Shown here: positions 12,193 to 25,082 of the stretch, piece after piece | Numbering within the stretch: the stretch's first letter is position 1 | Layout of the letters: each line of letters begins with the position of its first letter | Source: Torreya grandis | Lineage: Eukaryota; Streptophyta; Pinopsida; Cupressales; Taxaceae | Assembly (NCBI GenBank): GCA_037957365.1 | Contig: JARHVA010002127.1 | Span: 1,859,001-1,923,000, forward strand | DNA: 64,000 nucleotides | Direction: 5' to 3' | Program-made: the position numbers and the translations under genes | The notes under the pieces: model-generated | The model's database searches: none | What the model saw: only the letters and a program-made list of their open reading frames with translations | Told to the model about the DNA's origin: nothing

Positions 12193-14142
12193 AAATAACT
12201 CATTTATAAAAATACAAGATAACAATAAAATTTAAAAATAGCTTAATTATAAAAATAAAAAATAGCAATAACAAGTATTTTTTTTTAATATATTTAAAAC
12301 AAGTTGGGCATCATCCACATCTTTCAAGAGTGTCAATATTGGCCACAAATCTCTGCTAGTAAGTAATTGTCTTCACCTATATTTTCTTAATTAAGGCTCA
12401 GTGCAATGATGTAGTTCCTCCAATCATTACACAAGTTTTTTTCCCTCAAAATATTCCATGAATATTATATTCATATGATTATAAAAATCATTAAAACTTT
12501 TCCCAAATCTATTTTAATATTTTATAAACAACATTTGGATTCACATGACTATTGTAATGTGTATATTTAACTTCATCACAATCTTCTTAGGTATAAGGTA
12601 ATTCAAAGTTAACATTATTTCCTAGAAAAATGATGGCATCATATTATTTACATTTTTTTTATCTATTAACTTCCACATTATAATTTTGTATCTATCTAAA
12701 TACTTATGCAATAATTCTTTAACCTTTAGTCTGAGAAAACAATACTTTCTTTTGAGTTTGACTACACCTATTATATTATTATTTTTGGAAATGACACTTT
12801 TTTCTATATGAACTAAAATATCATTCATATCAGATATTATAAACTTTTATATTTAATATTTGGTATCTACAATTATTAAATAAAAATTAATTATTTCTTA
12901 TTTATATTTTAAAAAAAACATAAAAAAATGTACTATATAATTGGCATTAAATGTTTTTACACAAGGAATTCAATTACATTAACATACCAAAAAGGCATAA
13001 ATATAGTTCAATATATAAAAAAATGTTTCTTCCTAATAACATACCAATAAAGCATCAATTAAAAACAAAAAAGCATCAAAATTTTCAAGAAATATAAAGT
13101 TCCTTACTGTGGGTTGTAATTACTAATCATGAGTTTGATTTTTTTATGAGTGATGCATGTTTGGATGTTTTTAATGAGTGACATATGTTTGGATGTTTCC
13201 ACACATATTTTTAACATGTAATTTATTTTTTATTAATAGTTATTGTAAAACACTTTATTGCAGATGATAACTTCTTTCTACAACTGAATAAGCTTCAAAT
13301 GTATAAGAGACCCTTCCTTCTACACGTAAATGAACTTTAAGTTTTTTTAGGCATTTTGATAAAATAATAATTATAAGTTTTAGCTAACAAAATTATTATT
13401 TTATATATTCTAGATCATCAAATGAAAAATAAAAATAATGCATAAAATTTTGCCAAACTAACACTTGTTATTAATAGATATAGAATTTAAAATAGAGTTT
13501 AATATAGTTATAATAAAAATAATGTAAGAAATGTTGAAAATTTTTATAATAATTGAGTTTGATATAGTTATAGAGACACCTTGTTGTTTTTGTTGAATTT
13601 TTATAACGTCTATTATCTTACCCATGCACTTATTAAAATAGTAAGTGCCACAAAGAGGATACATACTTAAATTAACCAAATAAATTTAATTATTTATATA
13701 TAAAATATAAATAAAATGCTAAATTTTTATTATAAACAACCACTATTAAATGTTTAAGATTATGTGACCATTAATTATGCACTTCATTAATTTTTTAGGT
13801 TGGTATTATAACAATCTATTGAAATTAAGTAATTAGCTTATAAAGTATGTGGATACTCGTTTCCAATCCAACTTTTATATTTTATGTAGTAGTTTATCCA
13901 TCAAGAAAATTTTCTTATTCATCTGATTTATCTAATGGAACTACCCCCTTGCCAAAAAACATTTTTTTTCATTTGCTTGATCATTTTTTAGTTTATTAAA
14001 TTGTCTCCTTTCAAACAATTAGAGCCATCATATTAGAATTATATTTTTGATCAATAGAACCCCATGTCTCTTTGTGAGTTGAAGCTTCATCTAATTTTTT
14101 GATAGCATGTGTAAGTGGTCTCATGTATAGAGGTGTTATAAA

Positions 14143-14144
<2 letters not shown>

Positions 14145-14224
<80 letters not shown>

Positions 14225-14283
14225 TGTGTGTGTGTGTGTGAGTGAGTGTGTGTGAGAGAAAGAGAAAGAGAGAGAGAGAGAGA
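14145..14283. repeat. Compound (TG)n(AG)n microsatellite
   Basis: 28 TG units (14145-14200), then AG units, then a second TG block and AG-rich sequence to 14283. Both strands give open frames of Thr-His or Leu-Ser repeats, which are composition artefacts, not genes. Confidence 0.95.
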
Positions 14284-15697
14284 TAATGATGGAAAATATT
14301 CGATAGACACAAAAAATATTTTTTGTTTATAAGCACTAATCTAGATTTAATATCAATTGTTAATAGAAATTCTTAAGATAAAATTATTAATGAAGGTTTT
14401 ATATAATACACACTAATTATTTAAATCCATAGTTCATAATTTCATGTATAGCTCAGCTTCCACCAGAAAAAACTAGCATAGAGGTGTCATTACTACTGAA
14501 ATTAGAAATTAAATGTGTCTAAAAGTCCATTTGATCACTCAAACTATAATGGATGAGCCCTTATTATAACCCTAATATCAATGAGATTTAAAATGCTCAA
14601 TGACTCTTCATGTGACTAGTCTATATATGAATCTTATATTTTTACTTCAATGGGGTGGAAACTATTGACACCATATACTATCAACATAACTGAAAAGGTT
14701 TAAATTTTCCATTGTTATTACATAATCTATAAAATATACCATATATTGTTTTTATTTATTTTTCACATTTTTTTATGTAGTGTCATACCCCTACATTCAC
14801 TTGCAGTGGTGACAATAGATATATAAATGCAATTGAAAGTCTTTAACCATGAATTGTTAATAATTCTAAAGTATAAAATTTTGTGATGTGAGTGATGTTA
14901 TTATAAAAATCAGAAACTAATAATTAAACATTAAATGGTATGAGAATATAAATGGTTAATAATATTATTCCCAATTGAAATATAAATGCACTAGAAAGTG
15001 AACTCAGATATATCTTTTTGTCATTGGGACTTTTGTTGAAAATGTATTCATGAATATTTATAAAATGTCATGTGAGCCTTTTGGCATTGGAGGTTTGTGG
15101 TTTGCCTTTTTTTTGGTTTTTTGAGTTTCTCCATTTGCTTTATTTTTCTTTCCCTTCTCTTTGTTTTTATTACATAAATTTGTTCATAATTTTCTCATGT
15201 ACTTGATACTTCTTAGCCATGTCTACTTAAAAAAAACCTAAATCTTTAAGTCTATCACCATCATGTACCTTCAGATACTAAAATAACCTTGATTTTGTTG
15301 TTTTATTTTATATAGTTCTTTTGGAATATTTTTCTAAAGTATCAAACCTAACTCTAGGGTCCATGGTCGAATGCAAGCAAACTTATCCTTTGACGACCAT
15401 GTTTACCATATTTTTATATCCCAAATATTTCACATTCATAATATGTTACAGGAACTATTTTAATCATATTTATTTAATTATTATTGTTGAAGTAATTTGT
15501 TATACTTTCTTGATTGAACATGATAAAAATTACATATAATATTTAATCAATGTTATACATCAATTTTTATATGTATATACATAAAATTTTGTATAGGTAT
15601 TTTTGATATTGTTGAGTAATTTTTGGTTATACATGATGAGCTAGGCCTAACTGTATAAAGGTCTAACATGTAGATCAATAATAAATATACATGTATA

Positions 15698-15702
15698 CAC
15701 AT
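15698..15702. repeat. Target-site duplication CACAT, left
   Basis: CACAT directly before the left LTR; the same five bases occur directly after the right LTR at 31892-31896. This marks a single insertion of element B. Confidence 0.9.
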
Positions 15703-17099
15703 TATTGGCTAAAAAATTTGTCTTTATATAAAAATATTTTATTTTGACTCCATACCCTTCTCTCAAGAACAAATAAGTTAAACAACAAATGGGTGAACTA
15801 TCAAGACTAGTTCCCCTCTGAATTAAGGTACAGCTCCCTTCAATATTTTTAATGAATTTAAATATATGGATACACTTTTAACCAAAAAGTGCTTAAAGGC
15901 AGACTAACATCCATACATCATTATGTTATGAATGTGAGATTTTATAACAGCAATAGGTAATAGAATACATAGATTATATTTTCAATAATAATTAAATAGA
16001 TAAACATATATATGCTAAACCAGTAAATGATAAAACACACAATAGATTATCTAATGAAAAATTAATTACAATATGAAGGAAGATTTCACACAGAAAATCC
16101 ATTTTCAAATACTCAAACTCATAGATCTAAATACTCAGTAATTAGTTATCATTTTCATTCACAGATGAAAAATGTTTTAGACAAACATCACATATATTTG
16201 TAAAAACAATGGTCCACTTCTAAACATTTGTAACTCCCTTTTTTTTTGTCTTCTCTCTGTCCTTCTTGCTTTTTTTACAACCAAAAATATATATATCGTT
16301 GCCTTAACTCATCCATTTTTAAAACTAAACCAGAGTTAAAGTAACTCTAACCCATACGGGATTTAGTTTCTACTTCAATAAAGATCAAGTTTCAAATAGA
16401 AAAGTAACTGAATAACTGAATAAAAGAGACTATGTAAGTAAAATCATTATTGAAGTGACAGACTAGGATCTCCAGATTTGTTGTGTTTGGTGGGGTAGAC
16501 ACGTTGAGCTTTCCACTCCTAAAATGTTGTAACGAACTCATAAATTTTGGAAAGATTGGGAATACTCACGTGTTTTATCCTTGCTTTCCAAATGTTTTCT
16601 TCCCTTCGAACTTTCCCCATCTATTCTATGTGATCTGAGAGTTTGTCGATGTAGTGACAAAGAAGTGACTCTACCTTTGAAATCTGAGAGAAGTTTTCAG
16701 TCGATAAGTTGTCACTTTATTTAATGAAGTTAATCTTTTCCATAAAGGATTGAATCACAGAATTGATGTCCTTCTCTAGTTTTTCATCATATTTTATGTA
16801 ATTAATATCAATGCTCTGTAGATCATGTTGTAATGACTGAATAAATTCAATTATTTCTTTGATCATTTTTGTGATTTTCAATCATCCTTATCTGGATACT
16901 GAATTTCTCCTTTCAACATTTTTCTTACTTGCATATAATATATCTTCATCCATTCCTATCAAGTTCTTTTCTGAAAAAAACTTTATTATCCCATATTTTT
17001 GCACTTCATCAATCTGATTCATCATGCTCATCTATTTTCCTTCTTCTTTTATCCACAAAGCATTTTGAGTCTTTAAATCTTCAATAGTGATTATGGTCA

Positions 17100-19624
17100 G
17101 ATCATATACATTCTTCAATTTATGAATGTATTATGTACCTTTCAGGATGATGCCATCCAACCAACTAACAAATACTCTAGAAATCATTTTGCCTCTATGT
17201 ATCTAATCCAACATCCTTTAATTGATAGGAGATTTTAATCAAAAGACATGGGCATTTGGGAAATTGGTTGTGGATCTGAAGTATGAATGGTGTCAATATA
17301 CTCTACCATTGACCACACAGTTTATTTTAACTCTCTTTTATCCTTTTCATCCTTCCAAGTTCTATTGACTATCCTTTTAGTAAATGCTTCTAGATTATAC
17401 ACATCAGTGACACGTGATGCAATCCCAAGGTCTACCTTTTCAACTATAAAATCCGAAACTGTAGGGTCTTGGATTTCTTCATTGGTTCTTAGCTAGGCTA
17501 TCTCTGCATTCCAGTTCCCTATGTTTGGTTCAACATCTACTCTGGATGTTGTTTTTAACTTTTTGGATTTAGGAGCTTTCCCTAAACACTTGCTCACCAT
17601 ATCTTCTAAGGGTAAATAAAATGGAACTACTTTCATTTTATGACTGATTAAGCTTTCCAACCATTTAAGTGCAGAAGTTGAGGCTTCTCTATCAGGATTT
17701 AATTGATCAAAAAGTATAGTTGAAACAATCATCAATTCAACAGAATCAAAAGGAATCACTGTCTGTTGATTTTTACTAACATCTTTTGCCATTGGTGAAT
17801 CAAATTATTTATCACCTTTGACTTCTCTTGAATCCTCTTTAGAATTCAAATCCATAATCACTTTTTAAAAAAATTGATTCTTCTTCTTGCTTTGAGTCTT
17901 TGACCTGGTGGCACGAGGAGGCAGGGTAGTTACAAGGGCCTTCTCAGATTCTTTGATGATAGGGTCCCTTCTAGTTTTTGACTTGCAAGTACCTGCATCA
18001 CAAATAGCAATAGGTTGGTTAGATGAGCTTATTGGGAATGGAGATTCAATTATTGTTGTACATTGCTAGGAGACTATGTTTTGAGCTCCTCCCATTTTTT
18101 GCTCTCTCAGCCATTTTTCAGTTCTCCTTGTCGCTGGAAGGGTCTTGACCTCAATTCTATCTTCCTCACTTTTATCCCAATCAATTTCTAGAATAAGTGA
18201 TTGTTTTATTTGCTCAAATTGTGGATCAGTCGCCTGTTCATCCTTGTCAATAATTCCAGAAATATCCATGTTTAATTTAAGGGTAATTATCTATATTAGG
18301 GAAAACCTAGACCATAGTCTTCTTCTAATTTCAAATTCATCTGAACAATCCCCCCAATGATCCTCTAATTAAGGAATATGTGAAAATCCTATTCCAAGAT
18401 CCAAGTTATCTCTGGCAAAACCTTTGCTGTCAAATTGGGCTCTAGCTGTGAAGTACTAAAAATTGAATTTCTTAAGATCCAATTCTAAATTCAAAGCATC
18501 AGATGTTGTCTTGCATGAATAACATCCAAGTTTAATAGGGAAAGATATACCAAATTTATTCTTCATTGGGAATTTTTTATCTACATGTGTTAATTGGCTG
18601 CTGACTTCTATTAGCACAAATCTATCAAAGACATACTTGGGTAACCTCAAGGTTTCACCATCAAAACCCCCAACTCTAATATAAGTGAACCTAGAAAATT
18701 GAATGAAGAAACTACCATAGATATTACTTAACTGCATAGCTTCATCAAACAACCTCTTATTAATGTTATTTGCCAATTCAAAAGTCATTCTTCTAGTAAA
18801 AACATCATTAATTCTATTGTAATCCTCATATCAATTATGCATTTATAACTGAGTAGTAATCATAAATTTTATTGTCTTCAGCCAAGGGTGCATGAAGTAA
18901 CCCTACCCATTGTCTTGTAGAATCCAGGCAATAGAGGAGGTACGAAGACATAAAATTCTCTATTTCCCAAATAATTACTTAAACCCTGATGCAAACATTC
19001 ATCTATAATTTCTGCCCAATCCAAATATTGTTCTCCTTGGAGGATCACCTGTATGAATAAGTACATCCAGTCTTCCCAATAATATGCATGAGCATTACCC
19101 TTTAGCCTATGTAGTAATACTATGATATCTTTTACTTCTGGAATCATATGATTTCTAGTTAATGGTCTGGGTAATCTTGAACCTCCTTTTTGGAATTTTA
19201 GAAGCCAATTTCTAGCAATCATGCTCTTGTAAATTGTTTTCTTTATTAAAAAGTAGCCACAGGAAGAAGTAATACTAAGGTCAGAGTATGGTTCCTTGGG
19301 AGGGATTCTCATCACAGACATTAAGGTTTATCTATTGATATGTAGTAAAACATTACCATCTGCAGTCTTGATGCACCTATTTTGAGGTTCATATCTATTC
19401 ATGCATTCAAGGACTAATTCAAGGCATTGGACAGCCATGGGAAAGGCCGCAGGTTCAACCAAACCACTTTCTACAATTTTTTGTATTATAGGATTTGACA
19501 GAGGATTTCTATCCCTTTCCTTAAAATTTTCCAAATCATATTAGACCAGAGAGGTGTCCCCAATTTTAGGAGGAGAACATATGAGAGCATAACCATGCTT
19601 GTAATCAAGACAAGTGGATTTCAT
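17100..19624 (-). pseudogene. LTR-encoded ORF, left LTR copy (unknown function)
   Basis: A long decayed coding region read leftwards from an ATG at 19624 (MKSTCLDYKHGYALICSPP). Most of it stays in one frame with stops. Blocks in order: AAFPMAVQCLELVLECMNRY, RIPPKEPYSDL, ARNWLLKFQK, HAYYWEDWMYLF, LQGEQYLDWAEII, then FANNIN-type text MTFELANNINKRL, FTYIRVGGFDGETLRLPKYV, DRFVLIEV, FGISFPIKLG and a charged C-terminal half with LPATRRTEKWLREQKMGG, KSKKLKTTSRVDVEPN and TWKDEKDKRELK. The coding trace goes on at least to about 17100. No gag or pol motif is present. I do not recognise the family. A frameshift near 18880 loses the frame seen in the right LTR copy. Many stops here are CAA or CAG in the other copy. 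Confidence 0.7.
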
Positions 19625-20099
19625 GGCTACAGGTTAGAGAATATAATGAAAAGATAAAGTTTTGAATTTTTAAATAATGTTACAAACTCAAAAGGATCCT
19701 TCTTTCTAACCAAGTAAAGGAACCAACTTACAGTAAGAGCAAAACTCACCTTTAAATTTACCTAAAATCACTACAAATTTGAGTAATCAAATATCTTATA
19801 CCACCTGTGTTATTCTCCTTTGTATCACCCAGTATTCCTGTTTGCTAAATTTGAATTGTTCTCTCTTAATACAAATATTAACCAAATTGAATAATTAAAC
19901 CAAAACAATATGTGCTAAACATGCTTGATAAGACACGCATTCTGACATATGAATTAATGGAAAGCATTTTTTTACGTACAGTTTTGATGAGTAATGATTA
20001 TCTGTAACCTCATGAAAATTCAAAATTTTCTGCTTTATACTGAGTTTTGAATATATTATCCTCTAAAACTCCCACTAATTTTAACTTAGAGAAAGCCTC

Positions 20100-20640
20100 A
20101 GGGCGAGAGGAGAGTATAGTCATTGAACCATTGAACCATTAAACTTTTGAAAATTGTGGTTCAATTTTGGGGTTCAATGATATGAAAATAAATACACATA
20201 CCAACCAATAATCACATGATCTTTCCAAAAACTTCAAACTTTAAGACATTGAACCGTTGAAATTTTGAACTCTACTCTGTAGGTTCAAATCACAAGTTCA
20301 ATGATAGGTTCAATAGGATAAGTTCAAGTGAAAGGTTCAACTATACATTAATTTATACAAAGGAACTGAGTGAACACGACTCTTTTCAAAACATTGATAT
20401 TAAATTCTTGAACCATTGAACTCTTGAACCTTTGAACTATTGAACCAATGAACTCCGAGAAAGGTTCAAGTTCAACTAAAATGTTCAAATATATACTTGA
20501 AAAACACGTAAGGATAAACAGTTCACTTTGAGAAACTTTGAACCATTGAACCCTTGAACTGTTGAACTTATTGAACTTTTGAACTCTGAGAAAGGTTCAA
20601 TTCTTTAAGAATTTACAAATAAAAGGCAATAAACGGTTGA
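20100..20640. repeat. GGTTCAA/TTGAACC motif cluster, left LTR
   Basis: More than 20 copies of TTGAAC or GTTCAA, many extended to TTGAACC or GGTTCAA, in both orientations and irregularly spaced over about 540 bases. On the element's strand it lies upstream of the LTR ORF start (19624), that is, in the U3 side of the LTR. The right LTR has the same cluster. Position suggests a promoter or enhancer block (inference). Confidence 0.75.
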
Positions 20641-20977
20641 ACTTCTTTTTATGACAAAATTCATGAAAAATTAAATAAGGGTGACTCCAAAGGTAACATT
20701 GGCTCTAACTAGGGACTGTATTTTATGACAAAATGCAGAGAACTCAAAAACTTTGGTTACACAGATCAGGAAATAGAAATGGAAGAAAAGGAGAAAGATA
20801 AACCAAAAATGGGAAAGGAAAACATAAAACACAAGAAAATAAAATGTCAGGTACAAAACAAGGGATACTTGTTTCACAGTCAGTACAACTTGAGATCCTG
20901 TCCATTATAGGACAGGGGTAGAATAGTTCTGTCTAGATATTTTAATTTAAAAGAATTAGGACCAAGTACCTAATGAA

Positions 20978-22060
20978 TTATGAAAGTTCCTTTCCAAATT
21001 GAATCAAATTTACCATGTGATCTTTTAGGTTCTCTCCTTCTATCCCATAGCAATACTTCATCTCCTTCCATGAACTTTTTGGGTCTAATTTTCTGGTCAA
21101 AATTTTTTTAACCCTAGTTTGATGAGCAGTAATATGATCAACTAGTTCATTCTTCTCCTCTTCAATCTTAGTTAAATATATAACTCTATTCTCTAAAGAG
21201 TCTTGAAAGTACTGATCTTCAATAACATTTTTTAGTCTAGCTGCAAATAATTCTAGAGGTAATGATAGTTGTGCTCCTATTCCATAAACTAGCTCAAATG
21301 GTGCCATTCCTATTACTCTTTTTAGGGTTACTCTGTCAGCCCAAAGTGCTTCGTATAGTTTCTTATGCCAATCTCTGGGGTTATCACTCACCAATTTCTT
21401 CATGATGGCTATCAAATTTTTATTATTGGACTCTGCTTGTCCATTTCCTTGAGGGTAATAATCTGATGAGTGAGAAAGAGAGATACTATGTTAATAGCAG
21501 AATGAAGTAATCTCTATTGAAGAAAAATGGGTAGCGTTATTTACCACAACCTTTTTAGGAACACCAAAATGTATAAGTATATTCTATTTGAGAAAATCAC
21601 ATACCACTTTTGAAGTATTTCTCTTCACAGGGATCGCTTCAACCCATTTCTTAAAATAATCAATTGCTGTTAGAGTGTGTGTATGACCAGCACTCGAAGG
21701 AGGTGAAAGAGGACCAATGAAGTCTAATCCCCACTGTCTGAATGGTTCTTCAATAATGATAGGTCTCAAAGGTAATGTTGCAAGTTGTAGTCTTCTTGAG
21801 AACAATTTACATTTTTCATAGTTAACTACCCATTTATATGCATCTTTGAACATACACGGCCAATAATAAAAATTTCTAAGGATTTTGAAAGCTGCGACTG
21901 ATGAAGAGAAATTTCCACCATAGGCTTCATTATGAAAAACTTCCAACAGTGTACATTGTTTTTCTTTATCTACACATCTTAGATAGGTTCCATCTAATCC
22001 CTTTTTGTACAGGACGTCACCCCATATCACATATTTTGTTGATTTTAACTTCAAATTCCT
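20978..22060 (-). pseudogene. Integrase of element B
   Basis: The zinc-binding part includes FHNEAYGGNFSSSV and WVVNYEKCKLF; the second His of the usual HHCC is Asn in GGNF and only one of the two closing Cys is clear. The core shows Asp in QWGLDFIGPL and Glu in GNGQAESNNK, but the middle block reads VVVNNATHFSS where the family has DNG, so the second catalytic Asp is Asn. The C-terminal part is open for 145 codons (DWHKKLYEALWADRVT, APFELVYG, LPLELFAARL) and ends near 20978. Stops separate the segments at about 21420-21590. Confidence 0.88.
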
Positions 22061-22075
22061 TTTCTCCTTCAGGGA

Positions 22076-22770
22076 TCAATGACTGGGATAGTCTCCATAA
22101 GTAAGATAGTGTGCCATGTTGAGGAACCAGGTATCTTGTAAGCTCACCAATAGGATAGTAGGGAGTTCTTCTTCTTCTTTACTTCTGGCTATCAATTTGC
22201 ACAAACCTTGACCTCTAACTAATTTAGTTGGCTTAATATCCAGATCATATTCTTGAATTTTAGTAACCCATGTTGCTCTATTATTCATCCCAACCTCTTG
22301 TTGAGTCAAATTGCTTTTCAAAACCAAACTAAGAACAAATACAACTGAATGAGAATGAAGTATATAATATCTAAATTGTTTAACAGCCTTCACTATAACA
22401 AAATCTTGTTTCTCAGCTAAAGAATATTTAAGTTCATGTTTCTTGAGAGGAACACTCATAAAGGCTATTGGGGATTCTACATTTACTTCATTTTTCTATA
22501 ACAAGATACCAGACATGGTATGTTCCAAAGCATATCAGTAAATAACAAAATCTTTTTGGAAATTAGGATTTACCAAAGTAGGTGTTTGTGCAATTGCCTC
22601 CTTAATATCTTCAAACACTTTTTTAGCAGCTTCATTCCATTTGAATGTTTGTTTTTCGCTCATCATCCCCACAATATGTTTCATAATTTTATAAAAATTA
22701 GGAATGAACCTTATGATCAAATTAATCTAACCAAAGAAAGACTTAACTTTAATCTTATTAGAAGGAATAC
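22076..22770 (-). pseudogene. RT connection and Ty3-type RNase H of element B
   Basis: Blocks FIPNFYKIMKHIVGMM, FKWNEAAKKVFEDIKEAI and TPTLVNPNFQKDFVIY form the connection. PIAFMSVPLKKHELKYS, EKQDFVIVKAVKQFRYYIL, ATWVTKIQEYDLDIKPTKLV and RGQGLCKLIA form the RNase H. The usual KGQGLA(D) end is decayed to GQGLCKLIA. The C-terminal segment is open for 127 codons. Confidence 0.85.
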
Positions 22771-22774
22771 TTAA

Positions 22775-23500
22775 CTATTGTATTGCTCTAACTCTTTCTA
22801 GGTCAATTTTGATTATACCTTTTGAAACTAGGTGTCCTAATAATTTCCCTTCTGTAACATATAAAAATGACTTCTTAGGATTAAGAGATATCCCATGACT
22901 TAGGCATCTTTGTAAGACGGTCTCTAGATCCTTCAAATGATCTTCTCTTTTTCTAGATAAAATAGTCAAATTATCAAGATAGATAACAATAATTCTATCT
23001 TTCAAATCTTTAAAGGATGAATCCATCACCCGTTAAAAAGTTTCAACAGCATTAATCAGACCAAAGGGCATATTATTATAAGTAAAAGTTCCTCGAGGTG
23101 TAGTGAAAGCAATTTTATGTTGGTCAACTGCAGCCACACTTATCTGATTATAACCTAAGAATCTATCTAACATGGACATCATTTCTAACCTAGAAATATG
23201 ATGCAAGATGTGATCCATCATAGGCAAGGGATAATTATCTTTTAAATTGGATTGATTCAAATTCTTGAAGTCAACACAAATTCTTATTTCTCCATTCTTT
23301 TTGTGCACTGAAACAATGTTTGCTACCTAGGTGGAGTGATGAATTAGATAAATAATCCTAGCCTTTAGCAGCTTGTCAATCTCTTTAAAGATAGCTTCAA
23401 AAACTTTTGGGTTATAATTTCTCAGCTTCTGTCTAAAAGGAGTTGCATTTTCTTTCAAAGGAATATAATGTTGAAACTATCCACGTCTAAAATCTTTGAG
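22775..23500 (-). pseudogene. Reverse transcriptase of element B (YLDN active site)
   Basis: Blocks in order: FRQKLRNYNPKVFEAIFKEI, VHKKNGEIRICVDFKNLN, DNYPLPMMDHIL, MMSMLDRFLGYNQI, HKIAFTTPRGTFTYNNMPFG, DRIIVIYLDNLTILSRK, SLNPKKSFLY and GKLLGHLVSKGI. The catalytic box reads YLDN where all active RTs have two adjacent Asp, so the second is Asn (GAT or GAC to AAT). This is expected to abolish activity. A stop interrupts the frame between 23030 and 23033. Confidence 0.9.
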
Positions 23501-23551
23501 GTCATCATAGCACCAAGCAAAGACATCTTTATACTTAATCAGTAGATTAAT

Positions 23552-23960
23552 TTATTTATTTTTGTCTTCTGGTGAACAACACTTACCAATGGAGATCCAT
23601 TTCGGGTCAGTTTCACTTCTAATATTGATTTTCTCATAATCCTCTATTATATTAGTATTCTGGACAAGTTTGTCTTTAGTATATTCATCTTGTCTAGTGA
23701 ACAAATGTTCAAGAGAGACCAGTCCTTTAGGTATTTTATTTCCTTTTAATTGAATTACATCATCTTTTGGATTGGTCCCTGGATCAGGAGTGAATTCTTT
23801 ACATTCTATTTCTGAACCTTCAAAATAAGTCCCTAGGAACATATCAACATTCTCCAAAAAAAAATTGATCTATTTATTATTCTCAAAAACTTGCTAATTT
23901 TCAGCATTATCTGGGACATTAGGATGATAGATTAATTCTATTCTATATGAATCCTTTTCA
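23552..23960 (-). pseudogene. aRNH-RT spacer of element B
   Basis: A hydrophilic segment open for 101 codons: MFLGTYFEGSEIECKEFTPD, PKGLVSLEHLFTRQDEY, DPKWISIGKCCSPEDKNK. It leads, after stops, into KDVFAWCYDDLKDF, the usual lead-in to gypsy RT. No catalytic motif is seen. It links the aRNH to RT in one polyprotein. Confidence 0.6.
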
Positions 23961-23964
23961 AAAT

Positions 23965-24365
23965 TGGGGTGTGGGAGACGAAGAGAAGCTGATACTGTGA
24001 GAGAATTTGCTTGAGTGTTCTAGTCTCTGGGAATTGTCTCAATAGAAAAGGCATCAAAACATTTTATCTCATCCCAAACTCTATTTTTGTAATATCTTAA
24101 TCTGTCATTTTTAACTGAGAAAATGCCTCTCACTTATTTGAAAATTAATTTAGCATCTCCTTTTGCTTTGAGTATTTTTATACCCTTTCCTTTAGCTTCA
24201 TTTAACCCAAGCAATAAAGCTTCATATTCTACATTATTATTAGTGTTTTTAAATTATCACTTGAAAGAGTAAGGAAAAGTTTTACCTTCATGTGAGATCA
24301 ACACAACTCCTACTCCTAAACTAGTAGTAGCACAACTGCCATCAAATTCCATAGTCCATAGATCA
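23965..24365 (-). pseudogene. Archaeal-type RNase H placed upstream of RT in element B
   Basis: Read on the minus strand: MEFDGSCATTSLGVGVVL (first Asp), FKNTNNNVEYEALLLGLNEA (Glu in VEYEAL), ILKAKGDAKLIFK (second Asp in GDA), then SVKNDRLRYYKNRVWDEI and IETIPRD, NTQANSL. These are the blocks of a Tat aRNH, but the domain lies between protease (about 24700) and RT (about 23300) rather than between RNase H and integrase. The last family Asp (NTQAD) is Asn. Three in-frame stops (two adjacent after PYSFK, one after LIFK) break it, plus one after RD. Confidence 0.82.
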
Positions 24366-24449
24366 TCTAAATGAATAGACTTTAGGACAGATTCTTCTTT
24401 TAAATCTTCAAAGGAAAAAAAATAGTTACCAAATTCACATTATTTAAAT

Positions 24450-25081
24450 AGAATCTAAGACTTAGGATCATCAAAAGGATATACTGTAAACTTGCATTTA
24501 GGTTCAGGTTCTTGTTTAACTTTCTACTTTCCCACTAGAATTGTAGCTTCTGACCAATCCAATTTAATCTACCCTGTCAAATCTTTACAAAAAATCCTGC
24601 TCAACAACATTCCATAACTAGCGGGGATATCCACTACTAAGATAGTCAACTTAACCTTTTTATTAGGATAGACTACAAGAGAAACTCATGCATCTTTAAT
24701 TTTTCCAAGCAAAGAGATCTGTTTGCCATCCTTGGTTTAACATCTACCAAATATTTTTGTAAGGGTTAAGCCTAAGGCTTTGGCTACAGAAGAAGGCATT
24801 ATATTATTAGAAGCACCTAAGTCTATGATACAATTGTTGAGTTTATGACCATTTATGATCAAAGAAACATAAAATGGGTTGGGTTTCATATCAACCATAT
24901 AAAGAGTATCATCAGATGAATTGAGGTTCATTCTAGAAGCATGAGTGGGTGATTCAAATGGAGAATTAAATATTTGGGTAATGGGAGACTCGGTATTAAC
25001 ATTTAATTGGCATTCAGGTTCGACTTGTGCAGGATCATTTTTGACATATTTGACTAATTTATCAAGTTCTTTGAGTTTCAA
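24450..25081 (-). pseudogene. Aspartic protease of element B
   Basis: The active-site region reads NCIIDLGASNNIMPSSVAKA, where the family has DSGAS or DLGAS followed by an MP pair. A later block LVVDIPASYGMLLSRIF carries the second hydrophobic strand. The N-terminal part is open for 114 codons. A stop after GRC (24737) and further stops break the rest. Confidence 0.83.
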
Positions 25082-25082
25082 C

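Larger units (their letters stand above)
11463..15697. other. AT-rich spacer between elements A and B
   Basis: About 4.2 kb of strongly AT-rich DNA. I see no coding sequence with recognisable motifs; the longest frames have AT-biased or simple-repeat composition. It contains two microsatellites (annotated separately) and two imperfect direct repeats of about 50 bp at about 11822 and 11890. It is the target DNA into which element B inserted at its right end. Confidence 0.6.
15703..20698 (-). repeat. 3' LTR of element B (left copy)
   Basis: Aligns along its whole length with 26903-31891. It starts TATTGGCTAAAAAATTTG on the plus strand where the other copy has TGTTGGTTAAAAAATTTG, so the terminal TG has mutated to TA. 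It ends GGTGACTCCAAAGGTAACA. It is 4996 bp, several times longer than most plant gypsy LTRs. From its 5' end on the minus strand it contains a GGTTCAA-rich block, the LTR ORF, then AT-rich sequence. I see no clear purine-rich tract at 20699-20720. Confidence 0.93.

Noticed and set aside
14011..14336. Open frames rich in Thr-His and Leu-Ser on the minus strand
   Set aside because: They are translations of the (TG)n(AG)n microsatellite.
20100..20640. GGTTCAA repeats as a CRISPR array or tRNA B-box cluster
   Set aside because: The words are 6-7 bp, irregular and in both orientations, with no spacers of constant length; no tRNA fold or A box was seen. The context is a plant LTR.
20725..20910. 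Lys/Glu-rich plus-strand frame near the left LTR of B
   Set aside because: Short, low complexity, and opposite to the element; likely from purine-rich DNA.
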